Shown here piece after piece: positions 17,351 to 25,949 of a stretch of DNA of 63,678 bases (positions are counted from its first letter, which is position 1; each line of letters starts with the position of its first letter). The translations under genes were made by a program, and so were the position numbers. Below the pieces are notes generated by a model. It did not search any database. It was given only the letters and a program-made list of their open reading frames with translations, and was not told the DNA's origin. Source of the DNA: Clostridiales bacterium (GTDB lineage Bacteria; Bacillota_A; Clostridia; Oscillospirales; Oscillospiraceae); assembly GCA_004553625.1 (NCBI GenBank), contig SFKX01000016.1:1-63678 (forward strand), read 5' to 3'.

Positions 17351-17359
17351 TGGTATAAT
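17351..17359 (+). promoter_or_regulatory. extended -10 promoter for the LacI-type regulator gene
   Basis: TATAAT is preceded by TGG, an extended -10; the -35 region is poor. It lies 86 bases before the regulator start and points away from the GntR operon. Confidence 0.5.
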
Positions 17360-17444
17360 TAATTTAAAATCAACTGGAAACTGCTTCGGCTGATATATCC
17401 GGCGTCTTTCAACAGGGAAATATTGCAACTGGGAGGGTGCCCCC

Positions 17445-18473
17445 TTGGCTAATCAGAAATTGAAATTGCAGGACATTGCCGATATATGCGGTGTATCCTC
17501 AGCCACGGTGTCAAGGATAATCAATCAACACGGGCGATACTCCGCTGAGACGGAGAAGCTAGTCCTTGAGACGATAAGGAAATATGACTTTGTGCCGAAT
17601 CGTCTGGCCAAGGGGCTCAAGGCGAGACGGACCAATATCATTGGCGTGATAATTCCTGATATATCCAATGAATTTTTTGCAAAAATGGTGCTTACCATCC
17701 AGAATTACCTGTTCGAGCAGCAATATTCCGTTCTGCTGTGCAATACAAACGAGTCGCTTGAGATAGAGCAAAAGTGCATACATGACCTGTCCGGACAATA
17801 TGTCAGCGGGTATATATGCATAAAGGGCTATCAGCAGACGGACGGGCTTTTCCCGCCGGATGTACCAATAGTTTTTGTGGACAGATACCCTAAGCACCTG
17901 AACGCTGGAAAGAAAAATGTCGCCTATGTCTCTTCGGACAACGAGCGCGGTGGTTACCTGGCTGCAAAGGAGCTGATAGACAGCGGATGCAGGAATCTCG
18001 TAATGATCTCCGGCATCGCCAACAGCTCCGTAACAGAGCGCAGAACAGCCGGCTTTATGAGCGCGTGCGCAGAGTACGGCGTTTTGTTCGGCCATGAACA
18101 GATATATACCCCCGAGGTCATAAACTACCAGGAGGGCGGCCGGGTCATGCGGGAGATAATTGACTCCGGACGAGAGTTCGACGGCGTGTTCTGCCAAACC
18201 GACTGGCTGGCCTCCGGAGCCCAGGCGGCTCTGATAGAGGCAGGATTCAGCATACCGGAACAGGTGAAGCTGGTCGGCTTCGACGACATATCCATCGCCT
18301 CTTTTTGCAGAAATCCTTTTACCACTATACACCAGTATTCGGACAAGATAGGTACAGCAGCCTGCAAGCTGATACTGGACATGATATCGGATATGACCCC
18401 GGAAAACAGGAACATTCTGATTCCGGTGACGCTCGTTAAGCGTGGAACGACTACAGGGGCAGGACGGGGATAA
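17445..18473 (+). CDS. LacI family transcriptional regulator of the sugar island
   Basis: The 342-residue protein has an N-terminal LacI helix-turn-helix (KLQDIADICGVSSATVSRIINQ), the hinge KGLKARRTNIIGVIIPD and a periplasmic-binding-protein-like effector domain ending in IHQYSDKIGTAAC. The start is TTG behind GGGAGGG. It lies first in a run of same-strand sugar genes and most likely represses them until a sugar or sugar phosphate binds. A candidate operator is described upstream of the binding-protein gene. Confidence 0.93.
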   Translation: MANQKLKLQDIADICGVSSATVSRIINQHGRYSAETEKLVLETIRKYDFVPNRLAKGLKARRTNIIGVIIPDISNEFFAKMVLTIQNYLFEQQYSVLLCNTNESLEIEQKCIHDLSGQYVSGYICIKGYQQTDGLFPPDVPIVFVDRYPKHLNAGKKNVAYVSSDNERGGYLAAKELIDSGCRNLVMISGIANSSVTERRTAGFMSACAEYGVLFGHEQIYTPEVINYQEGGRVMREIIDSGREFDGVFCQTDWLASGAQAALIEAGFSIPEQVKLVGFDDISIASFCRNPFTTIHQYSDKIGTAACKLILDMISDMTPENRNILIPVTLVKRGTTTGAGRG

Positions 18474-18494
18474 CAAGTCAATTAAATACATCCT

Positions 18495-18518
18495 GGGACG
18501 GGCGGACCAGCCCGTCCC
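18495..18518 (+). terminator. possible weak terminator or attenuator after the regulator gene
   Basis: The perfect stem GGGACGGGC/GCCCGTCCC with a six-base loop follows the LacI stop by 21 bases. It lacks a clear T-run, so it may only partly separate the regulator from the isomerase gene. TTGACT just after it, with AAGAAT 17 bases on, could restart transcription. Confidence 0.45.
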
Positions 18519-18601
18519 CTTGACTTTGAGCCGCGACTGTGGAAGAATAGACGTCGGATGTGCGCCTTTTGCCAAACAAATGCGTAAAAGGAGTGTAACA
18601 A

Positions 18602-19039
18602 ATGAATATCGCGCTTGGAAGCGACCACGTCGGACTGCAGCTCAAGAGGGCCGTGTGCCGGCACCTTGAGGAGGCGGGCATAGAATTCTGCGACATGGGA
18701 ACACTGTCAGAAGAGAGATGCAATTACCCCGAATTTGCAGCGCTGGTGGCAAACTCCGTGGCCAGCGGTGCCTTTGAACGCGGGATGCTGTTCTGCGGTA
18801 CCGGCGTTGGTATGTCCATCGCCGCTAACAAGATAAAAGGCATCCGCAGTGTGGTATGCAGCGAGCCATACTCCGCCAAACTCTCCAGAGAACACAACGA
18901 CACGAACGTCTTGTGCCTGGGTTCCCGCGTTGTGGGCGAGGATCTCGCCAAGATGATAGTGGATGAATGGCTGGCGGCCCAGTTCGAGGGCGGCAGACAT
19001 AGCCTCCGCATACAGCAGATAAGTGAGCTGGAGCGTTGA
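18602..19039 (+). CDS. rpiB: RpiB/LacAB-type sugar-phosphate isomerase
   Basis: The 145-residue protein carries the RpiB signatures GSDHVG (8-12 region), the catalytic cysteine loop FCGTGVGMSIAANK near 63-76, REHNDTNVLCLG near 97-108 and the C-terminal phosphate-binding GGRH. RpiB enzymes interconvert ribose-5-P and ribulose-5-P, and E. coli RpiB also isomerises D-allose-6-P to D-allulose-6-P. The neighbouring AlsE-like and AlsK-like genes make the allose reaction the better guess here. LacAB-type galactose-6-P isomerase is less likely because two subunits would be expected. Confidence 0.85.
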   Translation: MNIALGSDHVGLQLKRAVCRHLEEAGIEFCDMGTLSEERCNYPEFAALVANSVASGAFERGMLFCGTGVGMSIAANKIKGIRSVVCSEPYSAKLSREHNDTNVLCLGSRVVGEDLAKMIVDEWLAAQFEGGRHSLRIQQISELER

Positions 19040-19219
19040 CGGTGCGGAATCGATTACCCATCGTTCTCGCTTTAGATATAGTTGATAGCAAAATAAAGTG
19101 AAGTGTTTTCAGCGACATAATAGACTAAATTCGCGCGCGATAGGACGTATAAGCCCTAAATCCAAGAAAATGTGAGTTAGTTAAAAAGCAGGGGCTCCGA
19201 ATTGGGGAAAACGCCAAAA

Positions 19220-19237
19220 TGCGAAATCGAATACGCA
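19220..19237. promoter_or_regulatory. candidate LacI-family operator
   Basis: TGCGAAATCGAATACGCA is an 18-bp palindrome with 14 matching positions and the central CG typical of LacI-family sites. It ends six bases before the -35 hexamer. The pairing with the nearby regulator is inferred from position. Confidence 0.45.
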
Positions 19238-19243
19238 AAAAGG

Positions 19244-19272
19244 TTGACAGGCAGCGGACGTGAATTTATAAT
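19244..19272 (+). promoter_or_regulatory. consensus promoter of the sugar transporter/catabolic operon
   Basis: TTGACA and TATAAT, both perfect, are separated by 17 bases, leaving a leader of about 70 bases before the lipoprotein gene. This is the strongest promoter match of the island. Confidence 0.85.
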
Positions 19273-19349
19273 CATAAGCAGCAATCGTGGCAAGAGGCAC
19301 ATCCAAATTACGTCCAAAAACCACCAAATTAGAAAGGAATGAAAGGAAA

Positions 19350-20660
19350 ATGAAGAAATTACTGGCAATAATCCTCAGCTGTTTTCTGCTCCTGCTGGCT
19401 GCCTGTGGAAACACGGATACGCCGACAAATAGCCCTAGCGAGTCTGACGATAGCGTAAACGATACCGCAACTCCGGAAGGGGAGGAAGTCACCATTCAGT
19501 TTGCTCAATGGTGGGAACCTGAACTGCCCGACGGATACTTCAAAGGACTAATGGAACAGTTCGAGGAGGAGAATCCCGGCATAAAGGTTGAGCTCATCAG
19601 CAACGGCTATGCCGGAACGAGGGACATCCTGGTCACCGGCGCCGCCACTGACACTATGCCCGATGTATTCGGTGTGGACGGCGTTTGGATATACGATTGG
19701 GCTGCCTCCGGCGATTTTGCGGATCTGAACGCCCTGGCGGAGAACAGCGGCTTTGACACGAGCGTCATTGCCTCGGCCACCTATTACGAGGACAGCATGA
19801 CCACGGTCAACATAGCGAACTTCGTCTATCCGCTGTTCATCAACTGGGACATCTTTGACGAGCTCGGCATCACCGAGGCCCCGCAGACCCTGCAGGAGCT
19901 GGTTGACACGGCCATATATGTGGCGGAAAACTCTGACTACGCTGGCTTCATCCTTCCGCTCCAGGCTGAAAACTACGGCTGTGCGGGCAACGACATAGTG
20001 TCCTTTGTGAATGCCTCCGGCGACACGGTTTACGGAGAAGACTCCATGCCTAACGTTGAGAATAACTCCACGCTCAAAGCGGTGTTCGAGGCCTTCAAGC
20101 AGATGTACGACGCCGACGCACTGGCCTCTGGCTCCATGTCTATGGTGGACCAGGACAAGGTCGAGGAGTTTGCAAACGGGCGCGTGGCAATGATGATCGG
20201 TACTCTCGCCTGGGTCAACACCATAAAGAGCTCCAGCCCGGATATGAACCTGGTTATCTCCGGCCAGCCCGTACTGGAGTCCTACACCGGCACGCACGGC
20301 ATGATGTACGCCTCCTGGGGAATTGGCATTGCTGCCAACAGCCCGAACCAGGAAGCGGCGTGGAAGCTGGTGGAGTTTCTCATGCGTGAGGACATAAACG
20401 CCGGCCTGTGCAACAATGCAAACGCCCTGCCCGGCAACAAGAATGCCCAACCTGACTTCGTATCCACCGACGTCTGCTTCGAGCAGGCCTATGAGATCTT
20501 CCAGGAGTCTGAACTCAAATCCGACTTCAGCGGCATGAAGGGAGCTGAGGCCTGCCAGGGCATCATGCTTGAAGAGCTGCAGTACTACCTGCTTGGGGAT
20601 ATCAGTATCGACGAATGCCTGAGCAACATCCAGGCCGGCTGGGAGGAACAGTGGGCCTGA
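19350..20660 (+). CDS. CUT1 ABC transporter sugar-binding lipoprotein
   Basis: The 436-residue protein has a lipoprotein signal (LLLLAAC, Cys19), an acidic Ser/Thr-rich linker and a type-1 solute-binding fold (QFAQWWEPELPDGYFKGLMEQFEEENPGIKVE, then VFGVDGVWIYDWAASGDFADL). It would capture a sugar outside the membrane and deliver it to the two permeases encoded next. The frame opens 21 codons earlier, but the signal peptide and AAAGGAAA fix the start. Family 1 binding proteins usually bind oligosaccharides or glycosides; the ligand here is unknown. Confidence 0.92.
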   Translation: MKKLLAIILSCFLLLLAACGNTDTPTNSPSESDDSVNDTATPEGEEVTIQFAQWWEPELPDGYFKGLMEQFEEENPGIKVELISNGYAGTRDILVTGAATDTMPDVFGVDGVWIYDWAASGDFADLNALAENSGFDTSVIASATYYEDSMTTVNIANFVYPLFINWDIFDELGITEAPQTLQELVDTAIYVAENSDYAGFILPLQAENYGCAGNDIVSFVNASGDTVYGEDSMPNVENNSTLKAVFEAFKQMYDADALASGSMSMVDQDKVEEFANGRVAMMIGTLAWVNTIKSSSPDMNLVISGQPVLESYTGTHGMMYASWGIGIAANSPNQEAAWKLVEFLMREDINAGLCNNANALPGNKNAQPDFVSTDVCFEQAYEIFQESELKSDFSGMKGAEACQGIMLEELQYYLLGDISIDECLSNIQAGWEEQWA

Positions 20661-20705
20661 GCGCCTCGACTTGGCTCTGAAGCCGCCGTTGCGCTTGGGA
20701 ATAGC

Positions 20706-20747
20706 GCCGTCTGCCGCTACGCAGAATAACATTTGGCGGCAGACGGC
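20706..20747 (+). promoter_or_regulatory. strong intercistronic stem-loop
   Basis: Perfect 12-bp arms (GCCGTCTGCCGC) enclose an 18-base loop in the 164-base gap between binding protein and permease genes, with no T-run. Such hairpins commonly protect the upstream message so that binding protein exceeds permease. Confidence 0.6.
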
Positions 20748-20824
20748 TTGTCGGCGGCGCCTGCAGCGGCCGGGTTCCGCCGCAAGCGGATATCCCGGAC
20801 GGTCAGGCAGAAAGGGGGGCCATT

Positions 20825-21742
20825 GTGCATAGCCAAAGCTCGGAGGCAAGAAAACGGCGCGGCTACAGGTTCAGAAGACGCGCCCGGCCATATGTATTTG
20901 TCGCTCCCGCGACGATCATGCTTATCTGCCTGATGGTGGTGCCGATCGTCACTGTGGCGTATTATTCCCTGTTCGACAATGTAATAACGGTAAAGGATTC
21001 TGTCTTTGTCGGGCTGGAAAACTATATCAAACTGTTCACGGAGGAGCGATATGTCGAGGCCTTCCTGAACACCATCCGCTATACCGTTGCAACCGTGGCT
21101 CTGCATCTTGTTATTGCCATGGTATTTGCCCTGCTGCTGAACTCTCACAGGCTGAGCGGGAAGCTCAAGGGGCTGTTCAGAGTTGTGCTGATTCTGCCGT
21201 GGGTGTTCACGGGTTCCATAGTGGCAATACTGTGGAAGGTCATCCTCAACGCGAACGGTATTGCAAATTATCTGTTGGTTGATGTGCTGAAGCTGCTGAG
21301 CGGACACGTAGACTGGCTCAGCAACAGGGACACTGCCATGGGCTGTATCATCTATATGAGCGTATGGGCGGGGTATGCATTCTTCATGATGAGCATACTT
21401 GCCGGGCTTCAAGGCATCCCCTCCGACCTCTATGAGGCGGCCAGCATCGACGGGACAAACGCTGTGCAGAAGTTCATTTATATAACTCTGCCCCAGCTGA
21501 AGCCCGTCCTGGTAAGCATGTGCCTGCTGGACTACATCTGGACGCAGCAGCAGCTTATCCTGGTCTACCTGACTACCGGCGGCGGGCCGGTAAATTCGAC
21601 TCAGCTGCTGGGGACCTATACTTACGACCTGGCTTTTGTCAAGTTTGAGTTTTCAATGGCGGCGGCAAGCGGCGTCGTCCTGCTGGTCCTGGCAGCCATA
21701 CTGGCTGTGTTCTATGTGCGCAATCAGACGGCAAGGGATTGA
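20825..21742 (+). CDS. CUT1 sugar ABC transporter permease, MalF type
   Basis: This 305-residue integral membrane protein has six predicted helices and the conserved cytoplasmic EAA loop EAASIDGTNAVQKFIYITLP near residues 204-223, which docks to the ATPase. The start is GTG behind AAAGGGGGG. It forms the membrane pore with the next gene product. No ATPase is encoded in the cluster, so a shared MsmX-like ATPase elsewhere is expected, as in many Firmicutes. Confidence 0.93.
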   Translation: MHSQSSEARKRRGYRFRRRARPYVFVAPATIMLICLMVVPIVTVAYYSLFDNVITVKDSVFVGLENYIKLFTEERYVEAFLNTIRYTVATVALHLVIAMVFALLLNSHRLSGKLKGLFRVVLILPWVFTGSIVAILWKVILNANGIANYLLVDVLKLLSGHVDWLSNRDTAMGCIIYMSVWAGYAFFMMSILAGLQGIPSDLYEAASIDGTNAVQKFIYITLPQLKPVLVSMCLLDYIWTQQQLILVYLTTGGGPVNSTQLLGTYTYDLAFVKFEFSMAAASGVVLLVLAAILAVFYVRNQTARD

Positions 21743-21745
21743 ACT

Positions 21746-22594
21746 ATGATACACATTGACAAGAAAACAAAAAACGGCATGATCAAGGCCCTGATGATAG
21801 CTGTGCTCCTCATGGGAGCGTTCTATGCCGCCTTTCCTGTGCTGTGGATGTTCTGCTGTTCGCTCAAGCCGAACGCGGAGATATTCGCCACAAACCCAAC
21901 GCTGATATCTCCGAACAGCTCTTTCGACGCATATTTGAAGGTGCTGCTCAGCGGGGAACGCCTGCGCTTTTTCGCCAACAGCTATCTTGTCGCCTCGGTG
22001 GTCACGGTCTCCACGCTGGTGATATCGATGATGGCGGCATATGCGTTCAGCCGATATGACTTCAAGCTCAAGAAGGTCATAAACGTCATGATAATCTGCA
22101 CCCAATCGGTGCCTGGGATAACTTTGCTCATACCATATTACGGTATGGTCATTGCCCTGGGACTTTTCAACACCTATTGGGCGCTCATCATCACCTATGC
22201 CGTGTTCACGCTGCCATATGCGATCATCATGATGACGGGCTATTTCAATACCCTGCCAAGGGAATTGGACGAGGCGATAATGATAGACGGAGCGGGCCCG
22301 ATGTACGCTTTGTGGAGGGTGCTGGTGCCAATCTCCGTGCCAGGCATAGTATCCGTTGGGATCTATACCTTCATGACGGCCTGGAACGAATATCTCTTTG
22401 CGAACGTTCTGACCAGAACGAACGATATGAGGACAGTCCCCGTAGGCATTAGCCTGCTCATGGGCCAGCATAATTATGCATGGAACGAGATGATGTCTTT
22501 GAGCATTGTGGGCTGTATCCCCATCCTGATCATGGTCCTGTTTTTCCAAAAATATTTCATTAGCGGCATGACCGCCGGCTCGATCAAGAGCTGA
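21746..22594 (+). CDS. CUT1 sugar ABC transporter permease, MalG type
   Basis: The 282-residue partner permease has six helices and the EAA loop DEAIMIDGAGPMYALWRVLVP near residue 175. It begins three bases after the MalF-type gene ends. Together the two genes and the lipoprotein define a CUT1 importer, whereas the E. coli allose importer is a CUT2 ribose-type system. Confidence 0.93.
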   Translation: MIHIDKKTKNGMIKALMIAVLLMGAFYAAFPVLWMFCCSLKPNAEIFATNPTLISPNSSFDAYLKVLLSGERLRFFANSYLVASVVTVSTLVISMMAAYAFSRYDFKLKKVINVMIICTQSVPGITLLIPYYGMVIALGLFNTYWALIITYAVFTLPYAIIMMTGYFNTLPRELDEAIMIDGAGPMYALWRVLVPISVPGIVSVGIYTFMTAWNEYLFANVLTRTNDMRTVPVGISLLMGQHNYAWNEMMSLSIVGCIPILIMVLFFQKYFISGMTAGSIKS

Positions 22595-22626
22595 GCGCCG
22601 CAAAAGCAAGTAGGAGGCAATGCGCT

Positions 22627-23496
22627 ATGCTTATCAACATGAAGAAGATGCTGTCCGTGGCGAACGAGCACAATTTTGCCGTGCCCGCCTTCAACATATC
22701 GGACTATTCGATGCTCAACGGCATTTTTGAGGTCTGCGAGGAGACTCGCTCTCCCGTCATAATAGCAACTGGCTTCGAGGAGATCGGACACATGGGTTAC
22801 GAAGCCGCGGCGGCGATACGTGAGAAGGCCGTGAATGCCTCCATCCCTGTTGTGCTCCACCTGGACCACGGCGCCTCCTTCGCCGAGGCCGCGGCTGTGA
22901 TACGCCACGGCTACACCTCTGTTATGATTGACGGGTCCATGCTGCCTTACGAGGAGAACATTGCCCTGTGCAAAAAGGTGGCGGAGTTGGCGCACGTCTC
23001 CGACGTATCCGTTGAGGGAGAACTCGGGACAATAGGCGCAACCTCGCCGCAGAACACGGAGCTGAGCGCGAAAAAGATTATCTTCACGGACCCGGACACG
23101 GTAGAGGATTTCATCAGCCGCTCCGGCATAGATTCGCTCGCCGTAGCTATAGGCACGAGCCACGGGCTCTATCCCAAGGACGCCAAGCCCAAGCTGCAGA
23201 TAGAGCTGCTCAGGCAGATAAAGGCCAAGGCTGCCGTGCCTCTGGTGCTGCACGGCGGTTCCAGCAATCTCGACACCGAGATAGCCGCCGCAGTGGATGC
23301 GGGCATCAACAAGATAAACATCTCTTCCGATATAAAACTGGCGTACTTTACCCAGATGCAGGAGACGCTGAAAACAGCGGCGCTCACTGACCCGATAGCC
23401 ATACACAAGCCCTGCGTTGAGGCCATGAAAGCCGTGGCCGCACACAAGATACGTCTGTTCAAGGCCGACGGCAAGGCGGAGTTGTATACAAGGTGA
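22627..23496 (+). CDS. class II ketose-bisphosphate aldolase
   Basis: This zinc aldolase of 289 residues has the metal ligands HLDHG near 78-82, the VEGELGTIG loop, GTSHGLY near 177 and LHGGSS near 207, all intact. It would cleave a ketose-1,6-bisphosphate to dihydroxyacetone phosphate and glyceraldehyde-3-phosphate. It resembles GatY/KbaY (tagatose-bisphosphate) as much as FbaA, so stereospecificity is open. The next gene starts within its stop codon (GTGA), directly coupling a kinase that would make the bisphosphate. Confidence 0.9.
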   Translation: MLINMKKMLSVANEHNFAVPAFNISDYSMLNGIFEVCEETRSPVIIATGFEEIGHMGYEAAAAIREKAVNASIPVVLHLDHGASFAEAAAVIRHGYTSVMIDGSMLPYEENIALCKKVAELAHVSDVSVEGELGTIGATSPQNTELSAKKIIFTDPDTVEDFISRSGIDSLAVAIGTSHGLYPKDAKPKLQIELLRQIKAKAAVPLVLHGGSSNLDTEIAAAVDAGINKINISSDIKLAYFTQMQETLKTAALTDPIAIHKPCVEAMKAVAAHKIRLFKADGKAELYTR

Positions 23497-24698
23497 CGGC
23501 GCCCAAATGCGGCCCGGGCGAATTCGTCCTCGGCTTTGGAAACAGCATAGACTATGAGCTGCGCGTGGACGCCAAAACATTGAACGGACTGATCGAACAC
23601 TGGGGCATCAGCGCCAGTGAGCTGAGCACTGAGCCGGAGACATGCGGCGAGAGAGCGCTTGTCGCGTCCATACTCGCATTCATGAGGGAGGGGCGGGGCG
23701 GAGAGCGATGGCTGACGGACGCAGCCGGGACCATCGAAGCCCTGTCCGCCCGCTTCGAACGCCGGGTAACGCTGGGCGGCAACGCCGTCCGAGCGGCGAT
23801 CGCGATGCGCAAGCTAGGGTTTTGCTCCACGGTACACTTGGTATGCATGAACGACCGTATGAAGAGTCTGCTGCCCGAGGGCTGCGAATTCATATGCAGC
23901 GCGGTCCGGGAAGGGGCCTGCCCACACCTGATAATCCAGTATGACGCCGGGCTGCATGTGGCCGCCGGAGACATAGACTTTGTAACCGACAGGAGCAACC
24001 GCATCATCTATGTAGATGACGTGTACAACAGCCGTTTGCTGATCTCGGAAAAGATGCTGGACGCTGTCTCGGAAGCACGGCTGCTCATGGTCTCGGGCCT
24101 GAACGGTATCAAGGATCCGGAAGACCTGGAGGAGCGTTTGACGCTGGTACGCAGCATCATAGCTGCAATGCCTTCGGGCGCAGCCGTGTTCTATGAGGAT
24201 ACCAGTCTGCGCAGCTCGCCATACCATGCGCGCATTATGAAAGGTTTGGACGGACTCGTGACCATACACAGCCTGAACGAGGACGAGATGCAGGAGTATC
24301 TGGGCTGTGAGGTGGAGCTGCTTGACCCCGTCGCAATGGCACAGGCACTGCGGCGGCTGCGCGGAATTCTGAGCGCCGGGATTATTGTGGTGCACACGAG
24401 ACATTATGCCCTTGCCATGGGGGAGGGCGCCGAGAGTTTCCGCCGCGCTCTCAGGAGCGGAGCGGATACGGCAGGCACGAGATACAGACTCGGCGACGAC
24501 TACTGCGCGGAGGATGTGGAGCAAACGGCTGCCATGTCCCTGTCGGCGGAGGGCTCGGAGCTGGCAAAGCGGCTTCCGGGACTCATGGACGTGGAGCTGT
24601 GCTGCGAGCCGAGCAGAGATATTCGGACGGAAAAGGCAACTACTATCGGACTGGGAGATGCCTTCGCAGGGGGCTTTTTGCCCTATATCCCAAGGTGA
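23493..24698 (+). CDS. ribokinase-superfamily kinase, ADP-dependent PFK/glucokinase-like
   Basis: The 401-residue protein resembles the ADP-dependent phosphofructokinase/glucokinase family rather than ordinary PfkB: the long N-terminal lid, LGGNAVRAAIAM near 94, RSNRIIYVDD, LLMVSGLNGI, FYEDTS, the NxxE motif in LNEDEM near 262 and the catalytic GLGD in TIGLGDAFAGG near 386. Family members transfer phosphate from ADP (some bacterial ones may use other donors) to glucose or fructose-6-P. Coupling to an aldolase suggests it phosphorylates a ketose-6-P at C1. GTG start. The alternative is a divergent ATP-dependent PfkB kinase. Confidence 0.7.
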   Translation: MTAPKCGPGEFVLGFGNSIDYELRVDAKTLNGLIEHWGISASELSTEPETCGERALVASILAFMREGRGGERWLTDAAGTIEALSARFERRVTLGGNAVRAAIAMRKLGFCSTVHLVCMNDRMKSLLPEGCEFICSAVREGACPHLIIQYDAGLHVAAGDIDFVTDRSNRIIYVDDVYNSRLLISEKMLDAVSEARLLMVSGLNGIKDPEDLEERLTLVRSIIAAMPSGAAVFYEDTSLRSSPYHARIMKGLDGLVTIHSLNEDEMQEYLGCEVELLDPVAMAQALRRLRGILSAGIIVVHTRHYALAMGEGAESFRRALRSGADTAGTRYRLGDDYCAEDVEQTAAMSLSAEGSELAKRLPGLMDVELCCEPSRDIRTEKATTIGLGDAFAGGFLPYIPR

Positions 24699-24718
24699 GA
24701 GGAACGCAGGAGGGGAAT

Positions 24719-25903
24719 ATGAACAACTTTGAAATGTATAACAACGAGCGCTATGTATTCGGAAAAGGCGCCGAGCTGAGGGCTGGAGAGTATGTAAAAA
24801 AGCACGGTGGAACACGCGTGCTCATACATTACGGCGGCAAGTCTGCCGAGCGCTCCGGTCTGCTGGATAGGATAAAGGCCTCGCTGGAGCGCGAAGGGCT
24901 GCCCTACATAGCCATTGGCGGCGTGCAGCCAAATCCGAAAAGCGGACTAATATACAGTTCCATTGAGCGCAGCAAGGCGGAGAACGTGGACTTTGTACTT
25001 GCGGTCGGCGGTGGCAGCGTCATAGATTCCTCGAAGGCCATCGCCGTCGGCAGCTGCTATGACGGAGACTTTTGGGACTTTTATACAGGCAAGAGCGTGG
25101 AGAAGGCCCTGCCTGTCGGAGTGGTCCTCACACTGGCAGCTGCGGGCTCGGAGGGCTCCAACGGTTCTGTTGTCACACACGAAAACGGCCTTCTCAAACG
25201 CTCGTGCGAATCCGAACTCATACGACCGCGCTTTGCCATCATGGACCCTGAGCTGCTGTTTACGCTGCCCAAGTATCAGATAGCCTGCGGAGGCACTGAC
25301 ATAATGGCTCATGTGTTTGAGCGCTATTTCACAAACACGAAGGGAGTTGAGCTGACTGACAACCTCTGCGAGGCCGTGCTCATGACGGTGATAGAGATGC
25401 TGCCGCGCGCGCTCAAAGACCCCACGGACTATGATGCCCAGGCGAATATCATGTGGGCGGGTACCATAGCGCACAACAACTTTGTGGGTATGGACCGAGA
25501 GCAGGATTGGGGTTCCCACATGATGGAACACGAGCTGTCCGGACTCTATGATGTGGCGCACGGCGCCGGTCTGGCGGTCCTATTCCCGGCGTGGATGAGG
25601 TATGTATACCGCCACGACACGGCCAGATTTGCCCGCCTGGCCGCAAACGTATGGAAGCTCGGCGGATATGACAGCGAGGAGGAGCTGGCTCTTGCCGGAA
25701 TCGATGCGACAGAGAGCTTCTTCCGCTCGCTCGGCATGCCTACGACCTTTGCCGAGATAGGAGCGAGGGCAGAGGACATAGATTTGCTGACTCAAAAGGC
25801 GCTGCAGGGTACGAATGGCACACTTGGAAATTTTGTTAAACTCGGCAGTTCCGACATAAAGGCCGTATTTGAGATCGCCGCAGGACTGAGAAAGGCTGTC
25901 TGA
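24719..25903 (+). CDS. iron-containing alcohol dehydrogenase, BdhA/YqhD-like
   Basis: The 394-residue enzyme has the nucleotide-binding GGGSVIDSSKA near residue 98 and the metal ligands in GGTDIMAH near 190, MMEHELS near 269 and DVAHGAGLA near 279. Relatives reduce aldehydes with NAD(P)H. In this cluster it might reduce an aldehyde released by the aldolase, balance redox, or act on a polyol; none is proven by the sequence. The ATG follows CAGGAGGGG, and the longer open frame is rejected because it runs back into the kinase gene. Confidence 0.88.
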   Translation: MNNFEMYNNERYVFGKGAELRAGEYVKKHGGTRVLIHYGGKSAERSGLLDRIKASLEREGLPYIAIGGVQPNPKSGLIYSSIERSKAENVDFVLAVGGGSVIDSSKAIAVGSCYDGDFWDFYTGKSVEKALPVGVVLTLAAAGSEGSNGSVVTHENGLLKRSCESELIRPRFAIMDPELLFTLPKYQIACGGTDIMAHVFERYFTNTKGVELTDNLCEAVLMTVIEMLPRALKDPTDYDAQANIMWAGTIAHNNFVGMDREQDWGSHMMEHELSGLYDVAHGAGLAVLFPAWMRYVYRHDTARFARLAANVWKLGGYDSEEELALAGIDATESFFRSLGMPTTFAEIGARAEDIDLLTQKALQGTNGTLGNFVKLGSSDIKAVFEIAAGLRKAV

Positions 25904-25949
25904 GGCGCAGACCGGCCACAGAATTGGACTGCTTGATGGAGAGAACCTC

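Larger units (their letters stand above)
19040..19349 (+). other. 310-base intergenic region with promoter and candidate operator
   Basis: This AT-rich stretch has no credible open frame. Its 3' third holds a consensus promoter and an imperfect palindrome just upstream of it (listed separately). The 5' part contains a short palindrome TCGCGCGCGA (19130-19139) of unknown meaning. Confidence 0.7.

Noticed and set aside
18602..19039. LacA or LacB subunit of galactose-6-phosphate isomerase
   Set aside because: LacA and LacB come as a pair; only one gene is present, and neighbours match the allose route.
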